Below are positions 31,704 through 35,470 of a stretch of DNA of 35,470 nt, piece by piece. Under the pieces are notes generated by a model, which did not search any database, was not told the origin of the DNA, and saw nothing but the letters and a program-made list of their open reading frames with translations. Position 1 is the stretch's first letter; each line of letters begins with the position of its first letter. A program made the position numbers and the translations under genes. This DNA comes from a virus, in the IMG/VR virus record IMGVR_UViG_3300013137_000060, positions 1 through 35,470 of that record, one strand, 5' to 3'.

Positions 31704-32089
31704 TTTTCTTCCTCCACTTTCTTTTCCTCCACCTTTTTCTTGAACGGATTTGTTATTCTTCCATTTTCGTACATCTTCCGAGCGGTTTCAAGTAACACGT
31801 TAGTTCCGTCGTTGACGTAGCTTTCTTGCACTGATTCGATCCGCAGACGTTGGTCGATTAGCTCTTGCTTCCAGAATTTGTAAACGTCAGCCGCCGCAGG
31901 AACACGAGTATTATTTCTGAACCAATCGACCATGAATCTTTCGGCGCATTCAAGCGGAACGTCAGCCAACCCCTTGCTCCACATTTCGATGGTTGCCGCT
32001 TCTCGTCCTTTCAGCTTTTCAAAAAACAGATCAGCAGGAAAAGATGCTTGCATCTGCGAGAAGAATGTCCGTGTTTCTTTGGTGTCCAT
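31700..32089 (-). CDS. Probable helicase loader (G39P-like)
   Basis: The 129-residue protein has the pattern expected of phage loaders of the G39P type: an N-terminal helical part (FFSQMQASFPADLFFE), then MWSKGLADVPLECAERFMVD and a NNTRVPAAADVYKF segment, followed by a charged helical tail. In SPP1 such a protein delivers the helicase to the initiator at the origin and holds it inactive. The gene lies between the initiator and dnaB, as expected. Similarity is at motif level. Confidence 0.55.
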   Translation of the reverse strand: MDTKETRTFFSQMQASFPADLFFEKLKGREAATIEMWSKGLADVPLECAERFMVDWFRNNTRVPAAADVYKFWKQELIDQRLRIESVQESYVNDGTNVLLETARKMYENGRITNPFKKKVEEKKVEEEK

Positions 32090-32100
32090 TGCATTGCTCC

Positions 32101-32934
32101 TTAATCTTCAAAGTTCAATCCTTGCTGTTGTGGTTTATAGATTTCCTCTGGCGCGAATAGCGGTTGCATCGCTTTCTCGCGCTCTAGGCGTTCGCTTGCC
32201 GCTTTGTAGTAGTCCTCTGAAATTTCAAACCCGATATAGTTTCTTCCGAGTTTTTTTGCCGCAACAAGCGTTGTCCCGCTACCAGCAAACGGATCAAACA
32301 CAGTATCCCCGTATTCACTCCATGTTCTTATGTGGTCACTTGCTAGTTTTTCTGGAAATACAGCAGGATGTCCTGTTTTATTGTTCTTTTCTGGCGCAAT
32401 ATCCCAGATGTTATATCTCGCTCCAAAATCTTTTACTTCTTTGCTTTTTTGAACGGTTGATAGTGCTTTTGTGCTTCCGTTTACTTGACGCTCTGTTCCG
32501 TGAATGCTTGTACCGCGATAAATATTTCTCCTGTCACAAATCAAATTCGCAGTTTTCGGCTTTCCCTTGCTAAATATGAACATATATTCAAACTGCTGTA
32601 TGTATCTGTTACTATGTTGAAAAGGACTTATTTTCTGCCATATCATAGTATCGTGTAAGCAAAACCCATATTCAATGAATTTTAATGCTTGCCTGAACGA
32701 TGTTCCGCTTTCGGATCCATTTATCATCTGGTCGTTCACAATCCACACAACAACGCCGCCATGCTTTGTGATTCGGTAGAGCTGTTCAATAACGGTTTCA
32801 GCGTCGAATAAAAACCCCTTATAATCTCGCAATCCGTCATAGGGTGGAGAAGTTACCGTCAAATCAATGCAGTTATCTTCTAACTCCCGCATAGCGTCCA
32901 TGCAATCCATGTTGTAGAAACCCGAAACGTCCAT
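32101..32934 (-). CDS. Site-specific DNA methyltransferase (amino-methyltransferase)
   Basis: The 277-residue product has the catalytic motif TSPPYDGLRDY (residues 28-38) ahead of the AdoMet motif DPFAGSGTT (about 214), the order of beta-type amino-methyltransferases; the SPPY form favours N4-cytosine but N6-adenine is possible. A central region contains WIVNDQM and IQQFEYMFIFSKG. No restriction enzyme gene is adjacent, so it is probably an orphan phage methylase protecting DNA or marking the origin. ATG 32934 is chosen since it is the first Met after the preceding stop with GAGGT just upstream. Confidence 0.85.
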   Translation of the reverse strand: MDVSGFYNMDCMDAMRELEDNCIDLTVTSPPYDGLRDYKGFLFDAETVIEQLYRITKHGGVVVWIVNDQMINGSESGTSFRQALKFIEYGFCLHDTMIWQKISPFQHSNRYIQQFEYMFIFSKGKPKTANLICDRRNIYRGTSIHGTERQVNGSTKALSTVQKSKEVKDFGARYNIWDIAPEKNNKTGHPAVFPEKLASDHIRTWSEYGDTVFDPFAGSGTTLVAAKKLGRNYIGFEISEDYYKAASERLEREKAMQPLFAPEEIYKPQQQGLNFED

Positions 32935-32935
32935 G

Positions 32936-33937
32936 CTATACCTCAATCTTTTCAAAGTCTATTTGTTCAAAGCGTCCTGCCTTGTTTTGGAATTTGGGAA
33001 CGGCTTGTTTAGAGTAATCCGGCGCGTTGATGTAGCTTTGGAACTTCGTGGCGTTGAATAGGGTTTCAGGACGCATGTACTCAACCATATCGGTGTCTTT
33101 CCACTTCAACCACTGATTGTCGATAACACGCTTGAAATCGTCGAACGTATATCCGTCGTTAAGTCTAGCGCGAATGAACTTCCTGTTAGATTCTGCGCTT
33201 GCTACGTATCTGCCGTTAATCTTCACGTTGAGGTAAATAATCGTGTCACTGATGGTCGATTCGTCTTTCAAGTCTGCATCAGATTGCGATGCGGTTTTCT
33301 TTTTTTGTATTTTTTCTATATCAGTACCTTTTTGATTATTTATATATTTACCGTTATTATTTTCTTGAGTAGTAACGTCTAAAGAGTTAGTTGGAGTAGA
33401 TACGTTAGTTACGTTCTCTTCGCTAGATGCGTTATATATATAATCATCCGGTAAGGAGCTAGCGTTTTCGGCTTCGTATACGGTATGTATACCATATGGA
33501 TACGGTATGGATACGGTATGGATACGGTATGCTATTTTGATTTTTGCCGTCTCTCTGTCGTTGAAAACATCAACTAAGCAATCGTGAAATTCGTCATTTT
33601 TTACCGATTCAATCTCTTCAAAAAGCGCGGAATCCAACTTCGGAGAAGAAGTCCAGTTGTACTTATGCCAATTTCTGACAAATAATTCACTCGTAGAATT
33701 GTCGAAACGAGCAATATCGTACTCCTTGTCAAACCGCTCTAATATGCGCTCTACCGAATCCTTGCTGTATCCAAGATCAGATGCAATTTGACCTATGCTG
33801 ATCTTGAAGCACCCGCATAAGTTGGTATATTTGTTTGTTAAAAGGTATAGCATAAAATACTTATCTTCCGGCGAAAACTGATCGCATACCTTTGTGTCCG
33901 TCCAGAATGATAAATAAACGTTTCTACATGTAGCCAT
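32936..33937 (-). CDS. Replication initiator (winged-helix N-terminus, phage conserved C-terminal domain)
   Basis: The 333-residue protein has an N-terminal replisome-organizer-type segment with a winged helix (CGCFKISIGQIASDLGYSKD, SVERILERF). The middle region (about residues 125-225) is polar and low in complexity. The C-terminal domain contains IIYLNVKINGRY, NRKFIRARLNDGYTFDDFKR and ATKFQSYIN, typical of the phage replication C-terminal domain. It should bind origin DNA and recruit loader and helicase, whose genes follow. The polar middle region is encoded by the repeats and AT-rich DNA described separately, which suggests the origin lies inside this gene. Confidence 0.78.
   Translation of the reverse strand: MATCRNVYLSFWTDTKVCDQFSPEDKYFMLYLLTNKYTNLCGCFKISIGQIASDLGYSKDSVERILERFDKEYDIARFDNSTSELFVRNWHKYNWTSSPKLDSALFEEIESVKNDEFHDCLVDVFNDRETAKIKIAYRIHTVSIPYPYGIHTVYEAENASSLPDDYIYNASSEENVTNVSTPTNSLDVTTQENNNGKYINNQKGTDIEKIQKKKTASQSDADLKDESTISDTIIYLNVKINGRYVASAESNRKFIRARLNDGYTFDDFKRVIDNQWLKWKDTDMVEYMRPETLFNATKFQSYINAPDYSKQAVPKFQNKAGRFEQIDFEKIEV
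33300..33440. other. AT-rich segment in the initiator gene, possible origin unwinding region
   Basis: This stretch, which encodes the Asn/Thr/Ser/Lys-rich linker of the initiator, is markedly AT-rich: TTTTTTTGTATTTTTTC-type runs, ATTATTTATATATTTA and GTTATATATATAATC. It directly borders the short tandem repeats at 33479-33530. Iterons next to an easily melted AT-rich stretch inside the initiator gene is the arrangement known for lambdoid and several Gram-positive phage origins. Its function here is inferred. Confidence 0.5.
33479..33530. repeat. Iteron-like tandem repeats with GGTAT/ATACC palindrome (putative replication origin)
   Basis: Three perfect 11-bp direct repeats TGGATACGGTA run without gaps at 33497-33507, 33508-33518 and 33519-33529. 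Next to them TACGGTATG and the inverted pair GGTAT-GT-ATACC (33482-33493) repeat the same core. Eleven bases is not a multiple of three, so the repeats are not a by-product of a repeated peptide and must be selected at DNA level. Their place inside the initiator gene beside AT-rich DNA marks a likely origin. Confidence 0.7.
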
Positions 33938-33938
33938 A

Positions 33939-34655
33939 TTAATCCTCCCTTATAATCTCGGCAGTTCTCGACCAAATCAATAGATCGTTTTTTAGGTTTT
34001 TAATAATAGCGCAATAAGAAGCTTCGGCACATTCGTAAGGGTAGTTAAAAATATCACTTCCGCTGAACTTTAATATGGTGCGTCCGCTCACTTGCATGTT
34101 ATTGCTTTTTCTGTTTCCGTTTGATATTTGCACATTCGTTTTCTGATGAAAATCTTTTCCGTCACATTCGACAAAGACGCTTGAAATAAAACTATCATCA
34201 TCGGAATAGAAGTTTAGTTTCTCGTCTATTTCAGATAAATAAATTCTGAAAGAAAAATCTGGGATATAATTGTATCCGCTTACAGAAATATCTTGCTGGT
34301 TGATTACTTCGATTGATATTCCGAGAGTGTGATATAAATATTTCTCATGGACGATGGATAAAATCGCAATGAAAAATATCTGTTCTATTGGTGATTTGAT
34401 TCGATCTAACATTTCTCCGTCAAATCCGTTGTATAGAACATCAAAAAAATCAATAAGCGCGGATGGATTCAGTAGCAACTGCGCGTTTTTTATTAAGTGT
34501 AATGCTCTATCGCATATGTTTGGGTTGCGCCTTTTGATTTCGTCGCACAATTCATCCATTGAACAGTCTTGATCATAATGACCACTAAGTATTCGGAATG
34601 CCTCTGTAAACAATTCTTCACTATTGCGGACGGGGCGGGTGTTACTTTTAACCAT
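33939..34655 (-). CDS. Vsr/DUF559-like PD-(D/E)XK nuclease
   Basis: The 238-residue protein has an N-terminal helical part of about 85 residues and a C-terminal restriction-endonuclease-like domain. SPIEQ carries Glu91, DFSFRI Asp133, FVECDGKDFH Glu163 and Asp165, and NGNRKSNNMQVSGRTILKFS an Arg and the last strand. The order resembles Vsr/DUF559 nucleases. It would cut DNA, but target and metal use are unknown. AAGGAG precedes the ATG. The gene appears AT-richer than most neighbours, suggesting recent acquisition. It lies second in the early operon, before the initiator. Confidence 0.65.
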   Translation of the reverse strand: MVKSNTRPVRNSEELFTEAFRILSGHYDQDCSMDELCDEIKRRNPNICDRALHLIKNAQLLLNPSALIDFFDVLYNGFDGEMLDRIKSPIEQIFFIAILSIVHEKYLYHTLGISIEVINQQDISVSGYNYIPDFSFRIYLSEIDEKLNFYSDDDSFISSVFVECDGKDFHQKTNVQISNGNRKSNNMQVSGRTILKFSGSDIFNYPYECAEASYCAIIKNLKNDLLIWSRTAEIIRED

Positions 34656-34657
34656 AT

Positions 34658-34825
34658 CTACTCCTTTTTAAGCTTCAATCCTTCTCGTTTAATCCTATCG
34701 ATTTCTTCCTGCGAAATCTCCCAATCTCGCCCGATCTTAACGCAGTTGATCTGACCGTTCTTGATCCATCTTTGAACGGTATTATGATGCTTACCGAGCT
34801 TTTGAGCGGCTTCTTTCATGTTCAC
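34658..34825 (-). CDS. Small excisionase/MerR-like HTH protein, first gene behind promoter P3
   Basis: The frame encodes MNMKEAAQKLGKHHNTVQRW, IKNGQINCVKIGRDW and EISQEEIDRIKREG, a complete excisionase-type HTH of 55 residues. GTG 34825 has AGGTGG 8 nt upstream and is preferred; ATG 34819 would drop two residues. It resembles the two paralogues at 18151-18662. Being the first gene of the operon it may be an early regulator. Confidence 0.7.
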   Translation of the reverse strand: MNMKEAAQKLGKHHNTVQRWIKNGQINCVKIGRDWEISQEEIDRIKREGLKLKKE

Positions 34826-34845
34826 TTTATACACCACCTAACACT

Positions 34846-34874
34846 ATAATACATTATGCGAAACAACTTGTCAA
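34846..34874 (-). promoter_or_regulatory. Early promoter P3 (sigma-A type)
   Basis: On the minus strand TTGACA (34874-34869) and TATTAT (34851-34846) are separated by 17 bp, giving a predicted start near 34839, about 14 nt before the GTG of the HTH gene. It lies in the only untranslated gap of this part of the window, between the antirepressor gene and the replication operon. Its spacer differs from P1 and P2. Confidence 0.75.
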
Positions 34875-34896
34875 GCGAAAATATACACTATCCCGC

Positions 34897-35470
34897 TTAA
34901 CGAACAGGCTTCAACCCATACTTTTCTTTGAGCAACTTCAAAATTCCGTCGATACCTTTCTGGTAGACAACGGTCTTGACGTTTACAAATACACCACCGT
35001 CAGGCTTAGTATATTTGCTCTCGACGCACTTGAACCACTTTAGGTCTACGTAGTGTTGCATCGGAGTGTTATCGTCGCGCAAGACTTTCTGTTCGCGCAG
35101 AATTTCAAACAGTCTATTGCGACCGATGCCGACATTCAGAATTTTCGCAACCGTTGCCATTTCGATGGTGTCGGAACTTTCGATCACAGCGTCATAAAAA
35201 TCTGCCTTTGGAAGCATCGCGGCGTTCTTGGCTTCGAGGGCAAGTCTTGCGTCGCGTTCCTGCTTCAGCTTGGTTGCAACCTCAATCAGCAGATCGGGGT
35301 TGTCGAGTAGTTCATCCTTTGCGTACATGCCGTGCTTGCGAATAGACGGCAGAACATCGTGAGTAATCCAACGCTTGAAATTGCGAAGTGCTTCGATGCG
35401 TAATTTTACTGCAATATCGTCAATTCCTCTTGCGTTATTTGGTTCCATCGTAAAGAGCATGTGATAAAGA
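34897..35470 (-). CDS. Phage antirepressor (BRO-N end plus KilA-C/ANT domain), 5' end outside window
   Basis: The frame is open through the right edge, so the start lies beyond it. The visible part begins with the end of a BRO-N domain (LRNFKRWITHDVLPSIRKHG) and continues through a short helix to an antirepressor C-terminal domain: EMATVAKILNVGIGRNRLFE, REQKVLRDDNTPMQHYVDLK and VYQKGIDGILKLL. Such proteins inhibit phage repressors or act in early control. It ends 23 nt upstream of the promoter P3 -35 box. Confidence 0.85.
   Translation of the reverse strand, partial: LYHMLFTMEPNNARGIDDIAVKLRIEALRNFKRWITHDVLPSIRKHGMYAKDELLDNPDLLIEVATKLKQERDARLALEAKNAAMLPKADFYDAVIESSDTIEMATVAKILNVGIGRNRLFEILREQKVLRDDNTPMQHYVDLKWFKCVESKYTKPDGGVFVNVKTVVYQKGIDGILKLLKEKYGLKPVR

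Noticed and set aside
31932-32573. 213-codon open frame on the plus strand opposite the helicase loader and methyltransferase
   Set aside because: It covers two genes with clear motifs on the other strand, and its product shows no domain or start signal.
34826-34896. Attachment site or divergent repressor operator between the antirepressor and HTH genes
   Set aside because: The gap holds promoter P3, but no clear inverted or direct repeat pair beyond it could be supported.
1-35470. CRISPR array, tRNA or rRNA genes
   Set aside because: No regularly spaced repeat-spacer series was seen. The only tight tandem repeat is the 11-bp iteron set without spacers. No cloverleaf-like or rRNA-like segment was recognised by eye.

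Overview
The window is part of a tailed bacteriophage or prophage genome, most probably a siphovirus of a Clostridia-type Firmicute. The evidence is a long-tail tape measure protein, distal tail (Dit) proteins, strong GGAGG-type ribosome binding sites with frequent GTG and TTG starts, sigma-A-type promoters, and small accessory families typical of such phages (YopX, DUF551, DUF4406, G39P-like loader). GC content looks moderate by eye. A tyrosine recombinase, a BRO/KilA-type antirepressor and excisionase-like HTH proteins suggest a temperate life cycle. No tRNA, rRNA or CRISPR array was recognised, and no gene-free stretch exceeds 300 bases.

Right-pointing late arm (1-14225). The window opens inside the tape measure gene. 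A first tail-tip set follows: Dit, a Gp37-like tail protein carrying an inserted beta-propeller, and a receptor-binding fibre. Next come small genes, an HTH-metallophosphoesterase, a GIY-YIG homing endonuclease, a DUF4406 protein, an NlpC/P60-type endolysin and a small membrane protein. A consensus promoter (9184-9212) then starts a second block: an LLH-type holin, a second and dissimilar Dit-like protein with N-terminal repeats, and a 1079-residue Tal-like protein with three internal repeat domains. A bidirectional hairpin terminator at about 14234-14265 closes the arm.

Left-pointing early arm (35470-14246). It reads as three serial operons with near-consensus promoters. P3 (34846-34874) serves an HTH protein, a Vsr/DUF559-like nuclease, a replication initiator containing iteron-like repeats (likely origin), a methyltransferase, a helicase loader, DnaB helicase and accessory genes. 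P2 (27405-27433) serves the integrase, a string of small Cys-rich proteins and two paralogous glycosyltransferases. P1 (21364-21392) serves a Rad50/SbcC-like ATPase, two paralogous Xis-like proteins, RecT, an MBL-fold hydrolase and SSB. P1 and P2 are near copies of each other, each nested in the last codons of the preceding gene. Most early genes are linked by ATGA or TAATG stop-start overlaps.

The early arm supplies initiation, helicase loading, strand annealing and single-strand protection. The late arm builds the tail tip and lyses the cell. The most unusual features are the second tail-tip module behind the lysis genes with its own promoter, the propeller inserted into the Gp37-like protein, and the duplicated early promoter cassette.
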